Positions 15,761 to 25,289 are shown, counted from the first letter of the stretch. The stretch is 64,000 nucleotides of DNA from Aureibacillus halotolerans (GCF_004363045.1 NZ_SNYJ01000004.1:62001-126000); one strand, 5' to 3'. Numbers and translations are program-made. The notes: generated by a model from the sequence alone, not told the origin.

Positions 15761-16723
15761 CTACCATAAGCTGCTTCCTGTCCCTTTCCGACTCAAAATA
15801 TTCGCACCAATAAGAAGTGCAAAGTTGATGACTGAATTGAACAGACCGACGGCAGCACTATAGCTGAAATTGGCTTCAAGTATCCCTTTCCGATACACAT
15901 AAGTAGAGATCACATCGGCTGTTTCATACGTCATTGGATTGTACATCAATATAATTTTTTCATACCCTACTGTCATCATACTGCCCATTTGGAGGATGAA
16001 AAGAATCACAATAGTCGGCAAAATGCCAGGAATCGTAATGTGCCACGCCTGCTTAAACCGACCGGCTCCATCCATTTTCGCGGCTTCATACAACTGCGGA
16101 TTCACATTTGCCATAGCCGCTAAATAAATGATAGATCCCCAACCAATCCCTTGCCATATGCCCGATCCGATGTATATTGGCCTAAACCAGGAGGCTTCCT
16201 GCATAAAAGCAATTGGTTCAAAGCCAAACATGGCGGTAAGTTGGTTGATTAATCCGTCACGGGCAGTAAAGTCGACGAGCATTCCCACCACAACCACAAC
16301 GGAGATGAAATGCGGCAAGTACGTAATCGTTTGAATGGTACGTTTAAAAGCAAGTCGTCGCACCTCATTAAGCAATAAAGCAAGAATGATAGGTGCCGGA
16401 AAAGCAAACATCAACTCGAATAAACTGATCAATACGGTATTTCGTATCAATGGCCAAAAGTAATAGCCCGAAAAGAAGTCCTTGAAGTGTTCAAAACCAG
16501 ACCAGGGACTATTCCATATGCCGATCGTTGTACTATACTCTTTAAACGCAATCTGCAGTCCGTACATTGGCGCATAGTGAAAAATGGCGTAATACAAGAC
16601 AGCCGGTAACACCATGGCATAGATATACCGATTGCGCTTAAGATCTTTGCCCAATCGATACCAGTACGTCCGTTTCTTATACAATAAATCCGTCTTTTGC
16701 TTTTCAGTAATGACCTTACCCAT
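15761..16723 (-). CDS. CUT1 carbohydrate ABC transporter permease (LplB-like)
   Basis: The 320-residue protein has the LplB/YtcP-type N-terminus and six membrane segments. The EAA loop is PQLYEAAKMDGAGRFKQAW, and NPMTYETADVISTYVYRKG is the family C-terminal block. It lies between the binding-protein gene (30 bp) and the second permease, in one operon. It forms the translocation channel with the LplC-like partner. Confidence 0.9.
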   Translation of the reverse strand: MGKVITEKQKTDLLYKKRTYWYRLGKDLKRNRYIYAMVLPAVLYYAIFHYAPMYGLQIAFKEYSTTIGIWNSPWSGFEHFKDFFSGYYFWPLIRNTVLISLFELMFAFPAPIILALLLNEVRRLAFKRTIQTITYLPHFISVVVVVGMLVDFTARDGLINQLTAMFGFEPIAFMQEASWFRPIYIGSGIWQGIGWGSIIYLAAMANVNPQLYEAAKMDGAGRFKQAWHITIPGILPTIVILFILQMGSMMTVGYEKIILMYNPMTYETADVISTYVYRKGILEANFSYSAAVGLFNSVINFALLIGANILSRKGTGSSLW

Positions 16724-16752
16724 CTCACTGCTCCTCTCTCATTAAAATGTCA

Positions 16753-18327
16753 TCACCTCGCTTCATATCTATCCAAAGCAGCTTGGTTAATTTCAATGGC
16801 TTTGGTCATTCCCATAGATTTTATTGTTTCAACAAAATTGTCGTAATTCTCCATAGATTCCTCACCGATGACAAATTTATTGACCATGGAATCTTTATAC
16901 GTATTCACATCGTTCATTATAGAAGACAGTTCACTGCTTTCTTGCTCTGTAGGCGTAATGACGGGCAGGTCTTTCTCATTCTTTCCTTTGCCCCAAATCA
17001 CCACAGCTTCCTTCTGTGCAGGGCTTGTCATGTATTGCTCAATATATCGAACATCTTGAACGAAAGGCCCGTAGTAGCTCGATTGGACATACATACCAAG
17101 CGCCTGAACCATTGGTAGTCCCTCTTCATTGTCTGTAATGGTTTCCGTGAACGTAGGGTAACCATCGATTATCTCGTAGCTTTCCCCTTCAATTCCAAAG
17201 TTGAAGAGCATATGTCCTTCTTCTCCATACTTATAATCCATCCACTCAATTGTTTCTTCAATGTCCGGATTCGAGGTCGTTATAGCCGCACCGTAGCCAT
17301 CATATACTGGAGCAACATGTGCAAAATCGGCTAGTTCACCCTTGTTAAGAGAGGGATAAACTGTCGGTGCCAATTGAAAATTAGGATTTGATTCTTCCAT
17401 TAACCCCATATAATAGCCTATTCCTGACCCTGCGTAAGAGACAAATGAGCCAAGTTGATTCCCTGTTACCTTAGCATCACGCAGCTTTTTGTCAGTAGCC
17501 ATATAATCAGGGTCAATTAAACCTTCTTCATACCACTTTTTCATGAGCTCGATAAAATCCTTAAATTCAGGCTCAATTGGTCCATATTTGACCGTTCCCT
17601 CTTCTTGATAAAAACCTGAAGCCGCACCGAATGCCCCGACAAATGCATTCGCATTTAAATCAGGCAAAAGTGGAATTTCATCCGCTTCCCCGTTCCCATT
17701 TGGATCATTTGTTTTTATTTGAGTTAACGCGTGATGCCATTCATCAATGGTTTCGGGTTTTTCCAAACCAAGCGTATCTAACCAATCTTGTCTAATAATT
17801 GGTCCAAAAAAAGTCAATAATTTTTCTTCGCCACGAATAAATGGAAACACATAAATGCCGCCATCATCAGTAGAAATCATTTTTTTCCAATCAGGATTCT
17901 CTGCAAGCACTTTCGATAGATTTGGTGCATGATCACTCAGATAGTCATTTAATTTCACAAGCTTTTTTTCATTCGCGTACTTGTTAATACCTCCTGGAAC
18001 CTGGGCCCAGTTTCTTTCAATCACATCTGGCAGTTCTCCTGATGCCATCATGAGATTGAACTGTTGATTATAATCACCACCAACAGGAGGATGTTGAAAA
18101 TCGACGGTGACGCCTGTTTTCTCCTCAAGCTGTTTATAGGCAGCGACTTCATTTAAATCTTTTACATTTGCAGAAACCTCACTTACCATCCCCACAAAAT
18201 AAGAAACATTTAAACTCCCATCTTCTGCTTCTCCTCCTGCTTCATTGTTTTGACATCCGGAAAGAGCGAAAAGAACCCCCATAGCGATAACACCCGAAAT
18301 TGATAGCGCTTTCTTTTTCATAAACAA
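16753..18327 (-). CDS. CUT1 extracellular solute-binding lipoprotein (LplA-like)
   Basis: The 524-residue protein begins with a lipoprotein signal, ending in the lipobox LSGC at about residue 24, then a family 1 solute-binding fold. A DPNGNGEADEIP segment near residue 200 looks like a calcium-binding loop, common in LplA-type proteins. It captures an oligosaccharide outside the membrane and hands it to the two permeases encoded downstream. MFMKKK and MKKK are both possible starts. The upstream AraC-type gene reads in the same direction. Confidence 0.9.
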   Translation of the reverse strand: MFMKKKALSISGVIAMGVLFALSGCQNNEAGGEAEDGSLNVSYFVGMVSEVSANVKDLNEVAAYKQLEEKTGVTVDFQHPPVGGDYNQQFNLMMASGELPDVIERNWAQVPGGINKYANEKKLVKLNDYLSDHAPNLSKVLAENPDWKKMISTDDGGIYVFPFIRGEEKLLTFFGPIIRQDWLDTLGLEKPETIDEWHHALTQIKTNDPNGNGEADEIPLLPDLNANAFVGAFGAASGFYQEEGTVKYGPIEPEFKDFIELMKKWYEEGLIDPDYMATDKKLRDAKVTGNQLGSFVSYAGSGIGYYMGLMEESNPNFQLAPTVYPSLNKGELADFAHVAPVYDGYGAAITTSNPDIEETIEWMDYKYGEEGHMLFNFGIEGESYEIIDGYPTFTETITDNEEGLPMVQALGMYVQSSYYGPFVQDVRYIEQYMTSPAQKEAVVIWGKGKNEKDLPVITPTEQESSELSSIMNDVNTYKDSMVNKFVIGEESMENYDNFVETIKSMGMTKAIEINQAALDRYEAR

Positions 18328-18414
18328 ATCCTCCTACTCATTTTTATGAAGGTGCTTTTCCATCTTGCCAAAACAACGTTCATCCGCCTATAGACACTTT
18401 TTAAGATGGACTAT

Positions 18415-20709
18415 TTATTTGTAAGATTCGCCATCATCTTGCTGGTCTCGGTACTGTCCAGGGGTAATTCCTTCATACTTTTTGAACAAACGGATCACTC
18501 CGATATCGTTTGCATATCCAATCGCTTTGGCGACGTCAGCTATTGTGTTATTTCGATTTCGAAGCATACTTTTCGCATGAGACAGGCGCACTTTTGCTAC
18601 GTAATCTTTTAAGGAACCTCCATGATGTTTTGAGAAAAAAGTTGACACATGCTGCTGGGTTCTATCGAGATTATTTGCGATTGCTGCAACGTTAAATGAT
18701 TGGTCAGCATAGTGTTCTTGGACCATGCGTTTAATTTCAAGGTACATTTCATTTTGATAATCTGTTCGATCCTGCTCCACATACTCGCAAATGGTTTCGC
18801 AATATTGTTTCACTAAATGTAAGACCTCGACTGCCGTTCGACACATTGTCATATCTTCGAGTAACTTCGCTGGCCACGGTGCTTTTTTTACAGACAATCG
18901 ATTCAATACTTTTAACAATGTGCTGGTCAAATTAAAAGCAAGACATTGACCCACTTCTAACGAGATGTTTCGATCTTCAAAGTTCAGTGTGAACAGTTCA
19001 TCTATAAGTTGAAGAGCCTTAGCGGTATCCCCAGACATTATGGTATTAATAAGCTGCTCTTCGACGTCCGTAGGATAATAATAATGTGGTTCAACAGAAA
19101 GTTCCTCGAAAAACGTAATCACTTGTTTGCCTTTAATAAATCGATATTCGAGGGCTTGCAGCGCTTCTTGATAAGACGTTTTTACTTTTCGAATATCCGA
19201 TTGTACGTTTCCAATCCCGATGGTGACAGAAAGTTGAAATGTGTTTTCAAGAACTTGTTTAATATGTACTGCTCTCTCCTCCATTTCACTGATCCAATGT
19301 GCAGATGGGGGAGCTTTGTAATTGAGAATAATAGCGATACGATCTTTCTCAACACACGTCGTGTAGATATTCCCTTGTGTGCTAAAGCAGTCTTCACAAA
19401 TATTTTGGATTAAAAACTGAATGAGCTTCCACTGACTAGATTTCCCTTCTTCTAATGAATCGTCTTCGAACTCTAACGCCACAACGACGAAATACGACGA
19501 GACACAGACAAATTGTTCGATGACCCCTGATACATTGTCAATTCCCTGGATTAATCGCCGCGTTTTTTCCTCATTCATTGTTGGCTCTTGCAAATGAAGT
19601 TGCTTTTCTAATGTTTTTTCCTTCTCCTGCATGTCAAAAAAAGTATCTGTGATGAATGCATATTCATTTCTAGGAAGCTTTGTTTGATGAAAAGGTTTTA
19701 TAATAGATGAAACAAGTGCTTCTAACGGCTTGTAATGCCACACGGTGAGAAAATACGAAGCTGCCAGACCGATAAATAAGCATAAAATTAAAAAAATAAG
19801 AGCCGTGTTCTGTACCTTTACAAGTGGCGCACTATACGTCTGTTTTGGAATCGCTGAAACATACGTCCACCCATTATGATTAGATTTTACATAGGATATA
19901 TTTTGCATAACACCGTCTACATTTGTTTCAATACTCCCGTGATTCCCTTCCATTAATTGCGTTGAAGGGATAGGTAGCTTATCATCGCCTCCTGTTCGCA
20001 TAATTAATTGCCTTTGTTCATTGAAAATAAATACGGTGCTCTGGTTCACATCATTTATAGTATGGAGTAGAGATGATATCTTTTCCTTGTAGACAAGGAC
20101 ACCTAACAACGCTGTTGGAGTTGAATCACCATAAGGAAGTCCTTGTAAAAACGTAATTACAGAAGGTTTTTCATTTGTAAAAGGGTTATGAACAATTTGC
20201 GCTGGTAGATAATTTTTTTCCCCTGAATATGTTGTTATAAAATTTGGTAAATGATTCAACTGACTCTGTTCGTACCGATAGTATTTCGAGAAGAATATTG
20301 ATGAATTTGTTTTTATACTTGGTGTCAGTACAATGTCTTTCTCCTTGAAGTAAATAAAAAAATCTTTTATAAACGGATTATTGTCCAAGGCTTTCAAGCT
20401 TTGAATGAGTTGGAAATACAAATAGTTTTCATGATTCGTACTTAATGCCAATTGAAGGTGCGGATGAAAGGCGACCTGAACGGCCAATTGATCCACTTCA
20501 TTAAGGCGTTGATCGAGCACTTGTCTAAGTTGCTCCAGCATTGCTACATTTCCTTTGCTATGCTGTGTTCTTATGCTTTGTTCCATCTGACGATACAAAA
20601 GAACCTCAAATGAAACAGGAATCGAGAAGACAAGAAGGAAAGACAACAGCATAGCCAAAAACACCTTGGATTTTCCAGTTAAAATACGCCTCATGTTTTT
20701 CAGCTCCAC
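18415..20709 (-). CDS. Membrane-anchored AraC-family regulator (YesS/YtdP-like)
   Basis: The 764-residue protein has a membrane helix at about 12-32, a large extracellular Cache-like sensor region and a second helix near 300-325 (ALIFLILCLFIGLAASYFL). A cytoplasmic linker follows, and an AraC DNA-binding domain ends the protein (NVAAIANNLDRTQQHVSTFF and IADVAKAIGYANDIGVIRLF, two helix-turn-helix motifs). One-protein receptors of this type sense sugars outside the cell. The gene lies 87 bp upstream of the transporter operon on the same strand, so it very likely controls it. Confidence 0.9.
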   Translation of the reverse strand: MELKNMRRILTGKSKVFLAMLLSFLLVFSIPVSFEVLLYRQMEQSIRTQHSKGNVAMLEQLRQVLDQRLNEVDQLAVQVAFHPHLQLALSTNHENYLYFQLIQSLKALDNNPFIKDFFIYFKEKDIVLTPSIKTNSSIFFSKYYRYEQSQLNHLPNFITTYSGEKNYLPAQIVHNPFTNEKPSVITFLQGLPYGDSTPTALLGVLVYKEKISSLLHTINDVNQSTVFIFNEQRQLIMRTGGDDKLPIPSTQLMEGNHGSIETNVDGVMQNISYVKSNHNGWTYVSAIPKQTYSAPLVKVQNTALIFLILCLFIGLAASYFLTVWHYKPLEALVSSIIKPFHQTKLPRNEYAFITDTFFDMQEKEKTLEKQLHLQEPTMNEEKTRRLIQGIDNVSGVIEQFVCVSSYFVVVALEFEDDSLEEGKSSQWKLIQFLIQNICEDCFSTQGNIYTTCVEKDRIAIILNYKAPPSAHWISEMEERAVHIKQVLENTFQLSVTIGIGNVQSDIRKVKTSYQEALQALEYRFIKGKQVITFFEELSVEPHYYYPTDVEEQLINTIMSGDTAKALQLIDELFTLNFEDRNISLEVGQCLAFNLTSTLLKVLNRLSVKKAPWPAKLLEDMTMCRTAVEVLHLVKQYCETICEYVEQDRTDYQNEMYLEIKRMVQEHYADQSFNVAAIANNLDRTQQHVSTFFSKHHGGSLKDYVAKVRLSHAKSMLRNRNNTIADVAKAIGYANDIGVIRLFKKYEGITPGQYRDQQDDGESYK

Positions 20710-20842
20710 ATAAAATGATAAATTATTTTATCACACTTTTCATAACTTTCTACTGTTTATTCTATCCGATTCATACGTCTATCCATTGCTTTCAAAATTC
20801 ATTGTCATGTACAATAACAGGAGATGAAAGAAATGAGGTGGC

Positions 20843-21280
20843 ATGTTGACTACACAAAGGACTGAACAAATTGGACCATCGAAGTTTAGAGCAGCTGTTC
20901 ACGCTCTGGCATTTTTAGCAAACCGTGGGACTGTTGTTTCCAGTGCCACGTTGGCCGCTCATATTCAATCTCACGCCACCTTTCTCAGAAGGGTGATGTC
21001 CGCACTTACACAAGCCGGGCTTGTTGAAGCAAGAGAGGGACGTGACGGAGGATACCTATTGAAGGTACCTGCTCACCTAATTACACTAGCTGATGTGCAT
21101 TTAGCTTTAGAACCTCCACATGAATGTGAAGAACATATCGGTCATCTCCCTTCAAAAGCGTGTGAACAGGTCGTCCATGACCTCGATGAGCAGATCATAG
21201 AAGTTTTAAAGAAAACACAAGTGACGGTGTTGGACACACTTCAGATGTACACGTTGGAAGACTTAATGACGCAAGGATAA
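20843..21280 (+). CDS. Rrf2-family transcriptional regulator
   Basis: The 145-residue protein has the Rrf2 winged helix (RAAVHALAFLANRGTVVSSATLAAHI then RVMSALTQAGLVEAREGRDGGYLL). Cysteines in HECEEH and in KACEQ (near residues 93 and 109) could sense redox state, as in YwnA-type members, though the classical three-cysteine Fe-S cluster is not evident. It precedes an azoreductase gene, with a promoter-like repeat array between them, and probably regulates it. The start could be the TTG at 20845 or the ATG at 20843; the track-independent choice is the ATG after GAGGTGGC. Confidence 0.85.
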   Translation: MLTTQRTEQIGPSKFRAAVHALAFLANRGTVVSSATLAAHIQSHATFLRRVMSALTQAGLVEAREGRDGGYLLKVPAHLITLADVHLALEPPHECEEHIGHLPSKACEQVVHDLDEQIIEVLKKTQVTVLDTLQMYTLEDLMTQG

Positions 21281-21300
21281 ACCTTGACGTCTTATTTTTT
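21268..21300 (+). terminator. Rrf2 gene terminator overlapping its stop codon
   Basis: GACG-C-AAGG (21268-21276) pairs with CCTTGACGTC (21282-21291) with a small bulge, and TTATTTTTT follows. It separates the regulator transcript from the array upstream of azoR. Confidence 0.65.
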
Positions 21301-21318
21301 GTCATTAAATCGAAATCG

Positions 21319-21490
21319 GTATTAATGTGCTCATTTTAGTTGCAGTTAATTATAAGTCAGTATATAATGTGCTTAAGTTAGTTGCAGTTAATTTTAGTTC
21401 AGCGCATAATGTGACTGAGTTAGTTGCAGTTAGACGTAAATCGGTATATAATGTGCTTAGTCAAGTTGCAATTAAACAATTTGTTTGGTT
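21319..21490 (+). repeat. Array C: 42-bp repeats, each shaped like a sigma-A promoter
   Basis: GTTGCAGTTA starts at 21339, 21381 and 21423, with a variant at 21465. TAATGTG starts at 21323, 21365, 21407 and 21449. Both recur at exactly 42 bp. In three successive units TTGCAG is followed after exactly 17 bp by TATAAT (21363-21368), CATAAT (21405-21410) and TATAAT (21447-21452). Each unit therefore has the geometry of a promoter pointing at the azoreductase gene, whose ATG is at 21557. The bases in the spacers differ between units while the two boxes are kept. Confidence 0.85.
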
Positions 21491-21556
21491 GTTATTCATC
21501 GATTTAACTGTGCTTGCAACAGAAACACATAAAAACATTTATTGGAGGTTATTTTA

Positions 21557-22180
21557 ATGTCTAAAGTTCTATTTATTAAAGCGAACGATCGCCCAGCCGA
21601 GCAATCTGTGAGTGTTAAGCTCTACGACACATTTCTTGAGTCGTACCGTGCAAATCACCCTGAGGACGACATCACAGAGCTCAATCTCTTTGATTTGAAC
21701 CTTCCTTACTACGGCAATAAGGCGATTACGTCAATGTATAAACGAGCAAATGAGCTAGAGATGACGACAGAAGAAGCTGACCTATCCCAAACGATTGTGC
21801 AATACCTTGACCAATTTTTAGCTGCCGAGAAAATTGTTATAGCATTCCCATTATGGAATTTCACAGTACCTGCCCCACTTGTTACGTACCTGTCTTACAT
21901 TATGCAAGCAGGGAAAACCTTTAGATATACAGCAAATGGTCCTGAAGGGTTAGCCAGTGATAAAACCGTCGCACTTCTTACAGCTCGTGGTGGCAATTAC
22001 TCCGGTGACCTTGCCAATGCTGAGATGGCACTACGTCTTGTCTCACAAACGCTCGGGCTTGCCGGCATCACAACACCGGAATTAGTCATCGTTGAAGGAC
22101 ATAATGCAGCACCTGAACAAGCTGAGAACATTATTGCCACAGGCGTTGACCAGGCTAAAACGCTTGCCGCTACGTTTTAA
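21557..22180 (+). CDS. azoR: FMN-dependent NADH azoreductase
   Basis: The start is ATG 21557, placed 8 nt after TTGGAGG. The 207-residue flavodoxin-like protein shows the AzoR motifs LFIKANDRPAEQSVSVKLY, FPLWNFTVPAPLVTYLSYI (FMN site) and LLTARGGNYSG. These enzymes reduce azo compounds and quinones with NADH and protect against thiol and quinone stress. The gene follows an Rrf2 regulator and a tandem promoter-like array, and ends at a strong terminator. Confidence 0.92.
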   Translation: MSKVLFIKANDRPAEQSVSVKLYDTFLESYRANHPEDDITELNLFDLNLPYYGNKAITSMYKRANELEMTTEEADLSQTIVQYLDQFLAAEKIVIAFPLWNFTVPAPLVTYLSYIMQAGKTFRYTANGPEGLASDKTVALLTARGGNYSGDLANAEMALRLVSQTLGLAGITTPELVIVEGHNAAPEQAENIIATGVDQAKTLAATF

Positions 22181-22182
22181 GC

Positions 22183-22209
22183 AAAAAGGCTGCCACGGCA
22201 GCCTTTTTT
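22183..22209 (+). terminator. azoR terminator
   Basis: AAAAAGGCTGCC and GGCAGCCTTTTTT form a perfect hairpin three bases after the stop codon. Confidence 0.9.
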
Positions 22210-22218
22210 GTTATTCAT

Positions 22219-22425
22219 TTTCGGGCACTTCAGAAGTTTTTTCGGACACCGCCTACAGATTTCCGGACACTCCGACCTGTTTATCGGACACTATTGACGA
22301 ATTTCCGGGCACTTTCCTTAGTTTCGGGCACGATAGGTTGAAATTCGGGCACTTCAGGTTCATTTTCGGGCACGACCATAGCATTTCCGGGCACAAAAGC
22401 ACCATTTCCGGACACTTTGCCCGTG
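22219..22425. repeat. Array B: 10 phased units, 21-bp period
   Basis: The core TTTCGGGCAC or TTCGGACAC recurs with its CGG at 22222, 22243, 22264, 22285, 22306, 22325, 22346, 22367, 22388 and 22409. All steps are 21 bp except one of 19 bp. The roughly 11 bases between cores are different in every unit, so only the core and the phase are kept. The array fills the whole gap between the convergent azoR and acetyltransferase genes. Short frames with a 7-residue period on the minus strand result from the spacing and are not counted as genes. Confidence 0.9.
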
Positions 22426-22944
22426 CTACACTTCTTCGCATAAGACATTGGGCATATCTTCCCGCGTAATCGTTCGCACAAAGGCAACACGGTCAACTCC
22501 ATCGCCATCATAATCACTCTGTACGTGTAAGCCATCCTCATTTTCCGTTCCTGAGACGACTTCAAAGCCCATTGCTTTATGATAAGCAACAGATGCTTTG
22601 TTGATTGGCGATGTAATACAGCGAACGGTAACAGCTTCGTTGTTTGCAAGAGCTGTTTGAAAAAAGCGCTCGTATAGCATTCCAGCGACCCCTTCCTTTC
22701 GATACCCCGGATGGACACCAATAAAATGGATATACGCCTCATTAGCTCTTGACTGAGACCGAAGCCCAATAATAAAACCAATCATTTCTCCATCTCTTTC
22801 AGCTACAAAGCTTGTGTCATTAAAATGCTGAAAGAACAAACGCGGCACCATTTGGATCATATCCCTGCCACCCCACCATTCATTGATGACCCGTTTAACT
22901 GGTAAAGCATCTTTCTCCAATAAGTGGCGAATGTTCATTTGCAT
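22426..22944 (-). CDS. GNAT-family N-acetyltransferase
   Basis: The 172-residue protein has the GNAT acetyl-CoA loop VHPGYRKEGVAGMLYERFF (about residues 79-97), preceded by strand FIIGLRS, and ends the fold with ASVAYHKAMGFEV. The substrate is unknown. MQMNIR offers two close ATG starts. The stop codon abuts array B. Confidence 0.85.
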   Translation of the reverse strand: MQMNIRHLLEKDALPVKRVINEWWGGRDMIQMVPRLFFQHFNDTSFVAERDGEMIGFIIGLRSQSRANEAYIHFIGVHPGYRKEGVAGMLYERFFQTALANNEAVTVRCITSPINKASVAYHKAMGFEVVSGTENEDGLHVQSDYDGDGVDRVAFVRTITREDMPNVLCEEV

Positions 22945-23023
22945 GCTCCTTATTATTAATTTTGCAATAGTAAGATATACTAACGCTAAAGAGGAAAGAA
23001 AACATTGTCAAGAGGAGGAACCT

Positions 23024-23449
23024 ATGCCACAAGATTTGAACTATTATCAGACATTTATTACGACGTCACCAGATTGTCGTGCGTTGGAGGGAACTGCTCC
23101 TAAAGTGAAAGAGGGGAAAGCTCTGACAAAGGCACGAATTGAATACGATATGCTTTCTGCCCACCCCTACAGCTACACGCAGGAGGAGCTTCTTTATCAA
23201 GTGCATCTCCACCACAAACAGATTCCTGTCGAGGAACAGAATGAACAAGCTAGAAAAGCTTTTTTTCAAAAGTCCCACGCCTGTTTACGTGCCTCTGCGC
23301 TACCAAAAACGTATGGATGGGGGCTCCATTTTAATCAAGAAGGCAAAATCGCTCTTTACGGCAGTGAAACAAATGCCTATGAGGAATTTGTTCAAGATAA
23401 ATCCATAACAAAGCTTTCTGGCATGCGAAGCAAACGAACGTCAGGGTAA
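23024..23449 (+). CDS. DUF6157-family protein
   Basis: The 141-residue protein starts at ATG 23024 after AGAGGAGG. It resembles the DUF6157 family, with YYQTFITTSPDCRALEG at the start, the AHPYSYTQEELL block, and LRASALPKTYGWGLHFNQEG followed by the basic tail MRSKR. Function is unknown. The gene reads away from the acetyltransferase, and no partner is evident. Confidence 0.65.
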   Translation: MPQDLNYYQTFITTSPDCRALEGTAPKVKEGKALTKARIEYDMLSAHPYSYTQEELLYQVHLHHKQIPVEEQNEQARKAFFQKSHACLRASALPKTYGWGLHFNQEGKIALYGSETNAYEEFVQDKSITKLSGMRSKRTSG

Positions 23450-23627
23450 GCCATTCTACATTATGCTTTTTCTGTTCCTTCAATCACATGACAGATTTCT
23501 CTATACGCCCTATACTTCCCCTCGACACAATCCATTTCCACATCACGTTTTGTGCTATAATCGTCACTCCTTGCGCCGTTAACCTTTCTGATGTGGGGGG
23601 TATACTAATGGTATAGAGAAGGTTTAC

Positions 23628-25151
23628 GTGAAGGGAATGAAGAGGATGAAAGCAGACGTGCTAATTTCTGGCGCTGGTCCTACGGGTCTCGTGCTGGCGC
23701 TGTGGCTCACCTCCTACAATGTTTCTGTGCGAATTATTGATAAACAGCCGGGACCAGGAAATACGTCGCGTGCCATGGCGGTGCATGCGAGGACACTAGA
23801 GTTTTATCAGCAAATGGGGCTTGCCGATGAAGTGATTGAACGAGGGATAAAGGTTGAACACGCACAGATTCACAGCGAAAAAGGGGTTCGAGGTGACATT
23901 CATGTTGGCGACATTGGCCAAAAGCTGAGTCCGTATCCCTATGTGGTAAGTTTTGCGCAGGACGAGCATGAGGAGTTGCTGATTCGCCACCTTCAACAAA
24001 AAGGCGTCGACGTAGAATGGAATACAGAACTTGTTCACTTCATCGATTCAGGTGAGGACGTTGTAGCGACTGTCCAACTTGATGGACATACGGACCGTAT
24101 TGAAGCCTCTTATCTTTGTGGTTGTGATGGCGCCCACAGCGCTGTCCGCAAAGGATTGGCCTTCGCATTTCCTGGTGGAACCTACGAAAGACCGTTTTTT
24201 GTCGCCGATGTCGAGGCCACGGGGAAAGCGATTGACGGCGGCATGGACGCCTATCTTTATAAAAAAGGTCTGCTGTTGATGCTCCCTGTTCGCACGGCAA
24301 AAACCCAACGTCTGCTCGGCATTCTACCAGAAGAATTCCGTGGGGAGGATGGTGGACAGCATCCTCAGTTTCAATCATTTGTCGAAGATTTGTGTCAAAT
24401 TCAAATTCAATGCGTAAACTGGTATTCCGAATACCGTGTCCACCACCGTGTCACCGAACAATTCCAAAAAGGCCGTGTGTTCATTGCTGGTGACGCCGCT
24501 CACATTCATAGCCCTGCTGGTGGGCAAGGAATGAATACAGGGATTGGCGATGCCGTCAACCTCGCATGGAAGCTCGCTGCGGCTATTCACAAACGTGCGG
24601 ATGTCTCCATTCTGCAAACCTATGAAACAGAGCGCATCGATTTTGCCAAAACGCTCGTTGCCACAACAGATCGCGCGTTTAGTACGGTGATGATGCAAAA
24701 TGTCTTCGGTCGCACAATTCGGAATTTCATCGCACCAAAGCTCGCGCCATTGTTGTTCAAATGGCCGTTTGTTCGAGAAATCGCCTTTCATACCGTGAGT
24801 CAAATTGGCATTTCCTATCGTTCAAGCGTATTAAGTGAAGGGGCTGTTGGAAAACGAAAGAGTGGTGATCGTTTGCCTTGGACAGGTGATAATTTTAGTC
24901 ATCTTCAATCTATTGACTGGCAAATTCATGTCTACGGCAATTGCACTCCAGCACTCACCGAAAAAGCGGCCACTTTAAATATTCCAATCCATACCATGCC
25001 ATGGACGGATAAAGCAAGACAAGCAGGTTTGCGAAAGGATGCGCTGTACCTTGTGCGCCCGGACAGTCATATCGCTCTTGCCTCTAAAACGCAGGATGTC
25101 CAGAAGTTGCAGCACTATGTGACAACCCATCGTCTAGAAAGACTATTGTAA
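23628..25151 (+). CDS. FAD-dependent aromatic monooxygenase (PheA/TfdB-like)
   Basis: The protein of about 507 residues has a dinucleotide-binding motif VLISGAGPTGLVLALWL, the NADPH/FAD DG segment LCGCDGAHSAVRKGL and the second FAD motif FIAGDAAHIHSPAGGQGMNT. These define flavoprotein hydroxylases that add one oxygen atom to phenols, quinones or polyketides. The C-terminal thioredoxin-like region (from about 430) is present. GTG 23628 follows GAGAAGG at 5 nt; ATG 23646 is an alternative. The substrate is unknown. It is convergent with an MFS gene. Confidence 0.85.
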   Translation: MKGMKRMKADVLISGAGPTGLVLALWLTSYNVSVRIIDKQPGPGNTSRAMAVHARTLEFYQQMGLADEVIERGIKVEHAQIHSEKGVRGDIHVGDIGQKLSPYPYVVSFAQDEHEELLIRHLQQKGVDVEWNTELVHFIDSGEDVVATVQLDGHTDRIEASYLCGCDGAHSAVRKGLAFAFPGGTYERPFFVADVEATGKAIDGGMDAYLYKKGLLLMLPVRTAKTQRLLGILPEEFRGEDGGQHPQFQSFVEDLCQIQIQCVNWYSEYRVHHRVTEQFQKGRVFIAGDAAHIHSPAGGQGMNTGIGDAVNLAWKLAAAIHKRADVSILQTYETERIDFAKTLVATTDRAFSTVMMQNVFGRTIRNFIAPKLAPLLFKWPFVREIAFHTVSQIGISYRSSVLSEGAVGKRKSGDRLPWTGDNFSHLQSIDWQIHVYGNCTPALTEKAATLNIPIHTMPWTDKARQAGLRKDALYLVRPDSHIALASKTQDVQKLQHYVTTHRLERLL

Positions 25152-25232
25152 AATCGGTACGAGCTTGAGAATTTTTTTTATCACGGTCTTTCTACTATCT
25201 GTTCTAGCACTTAAAAGACGAGACATCCTTCT

Positions 25233-25279
25233 AAAAAAACAAGCGCTTAGAGCACACACCATGCTTTAAACGCTTGTTT
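25233..25279. terminator. Hairpin between monooxygenase and MFS genes
   Basis: AAACAAGCG and CGCTTGTTT pair at the base of a long stem that also contains AGCA/TGCT. On the minus strand it ends in a T-run, 10 bp after the MFS stop. Confidence 0.8.
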
Positions 25280-25289
25280 CCTATTTCAC

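Noticed and set aside
21327-21557. Plus-strand open frame through array C
   Set aside because: The 14-residue period comes from the 42-bp repeat; there is no ribosome site, and the unit has promoter geometry instead.
24375-24803. Minus-strand open frames inside the monooxygenase gene
   Set aside because: They are shadows of a gene with clear FAD motifs on the plus strand and have no ribosome sites.
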